Under the pieces are notes generated by a model. The model did not search any database, had not been told where the DNA came from, and was given only the letters and a program-made list of their open reading frames with translations. From an uncultured Marinicella sp. (lineage in GTDB: Bacteria; Pseudomonadota; Gammaproteobacteria; Xanthomonadales; Marinicellaceae): a stretch of 64,000 nt of DNA. A program made the position numbers and the translations under genes. The stretch spans positions 181,552 through 245,551 of the forward strand of contig CANNAM010000004.1 of assembly GCA_947502595.1 (NCBI GenBank), read 5' to 3'. This document shows positions 63,545 through 64,000 of the stretch, piece after piece. Position 1 is the first letter of the stretch; every line of letters starts with the position of its first letter.

Positions 63545-64000
63545 AGTCGGCTGGCTTGGGCATGGTATGGCAAAAGTCAACTTTTGTGAATGAGCTTGCA
63601 GGGTTATTTTAAACTGACAATGATGAGACCATGTTGCGCTTTAACATAAAATATTGTGCTGAATCTACAGACTCACTGTCGGTCGTATGTTCAGCACCAT
63701 CCTCTAATGACCACATTTTACTGATGTCATTCATTTTGGTCTTATTGGTCCGAGTTAGTTACATGTCACTGCAACAAATTTACTGAATCGAACCACAGCA
63801 ACATTAAATTCTATTGGCTGAACTTCATACTGACCACTCGTAGCTTTATAACAAGTAGACTAAATAAAAGACTAAATAAAGGACAAGACTAAATAAAGGA
63901 CAGTCACTAAATAAAAGCTAAATAAAGGACAGTCACTAAATAAGGAGTTTGTATCAGTCCGGAGCGCTGGTTTTTTGCTTGTTTTTAAGTGGAAAGTGTT
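63545..64000. other. right-end intergenic region
   Basis: No convincing gene in 456 bp. A 51-codon frame at 63631-63786 lacks a ribosome-binding site and recognisable motifs. From about 63858 the DNA consists of short AT-rich tandem repeats; see the repeat entry. Confidence 0.7.
63858..63945. repeat. tandem ACTAAATAAA(GGACAGTC) repeats
   Basis: About six copies of (A)CTAAATAA(A), alternately joined by short AG or longer GGACAAG/GGACAGTC spacers, so units vary between 10 and 18 bp. They run into AAGGAG at the end. No known element is identified; such AT-rich tandem DNA is often found beside mobile-element or transposase genes, which would lie outside the window. Confidence 0.8.

Noticed and set aside
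63631..63786. 51-residue reading frame in the right-end gap
   Set aside because: No ribosome-binding site, no recognisable motif, and a composition no different from surrounding non-coding DNA.
63858..63945. Possible CRISPR array
   Set aside because: Units are only 10-18 bp, spacers are not unique sequences of regular length, and no cas genes are present.

Overview
The window reads as about 64 kb of chromosome from an AT-leaning, probably marine gammaproteobacterium. The rnfABCDGE cluster, lpoA-yraN-dolP, bamD opposite rluD-pgeF, a FadE of E. coli type, OxyR and the rpsU-dnaG-rpoD operon all point to Gammaproteobacteria. Secreted proteins ending in an IFxNxFE-like tail and the overall gene content suggest a lineage near Marinicella; that placement is inference. 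No rRNA, tRNA, CRISPR array, prophage or complete insertion sequence was seen.

Layout: 1-3462, a methyltransferase cut by the window edge and two glycosyltransferases (cell-surface glycan). 3434-7088, rsmI divergent from lpoA-yraN-dolP. 7152-14645 (minus), metG followed by rnfA-B-C-D-G-E and a GIY-YIG protein. 14754-17592 (minus), pssA, a GAF/PP2C/HATPase regulator and a small membrane protein. 17701-20764, a DUF4124 protein and glnE. 20825-24044, fadE divergent from a TetR regulator with two matching operator-like palindromes between them. 24181-30703, a secreted propeller protein, tatABC, pepN, oxyR and csbD. 30772-36848 (minus), rluD, pgeF and an RND efflux pump with its adaptor; bamD and marC run the other way (37000-38482). 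38658-43445, a tightly overlapped seven-gene operon for pantothenate and CoA: a DUF2520 dehydrogenase-like protein, panB, panC, separate coaC and coaB, coaX and panD. 43446-43947, an intergenic repeat cluster. 43948-50690 (minus), a CadC-like TPR regulator and rpsU-yqeY-dnaG-rpoD. 50975-57195, yggS, an EF-hand protein, ychF, a secreted HHIP/sorbosone-dehydrogenase-like protein, two secreted unknowns and an ELM1-family protein. 57330-61611, a zf-CHCC protein and LPS/O-antigen genes (GT4, O-antigen ligase, WaaE-like GT2, LpxL-like acyltransferase). 61741-63544, two secreted proteins. 63545-64000, no gene, ending in short AT-rich tandem repeats.

The most informative points are: (1) the CoA operon, where coaBC is split and a DUF2520 protein occupies the place expected for ketopantoate reductase; (2) two ATACG-N5-GTATGG sites between fadE and its TetR neighbour; (3) a mixed direct and inverted repeat family at 43538-43890; (4) a GlnE whose C-terminal nucleotidyltransferase domain has lost the GKLGG loop; (5) a PqqD-like domain fused to a glycosyltransferase at the left edge; (6) a shared C-terminal tail on two secreted proteins. 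Everything rests on reading the sequence; no database search was run.
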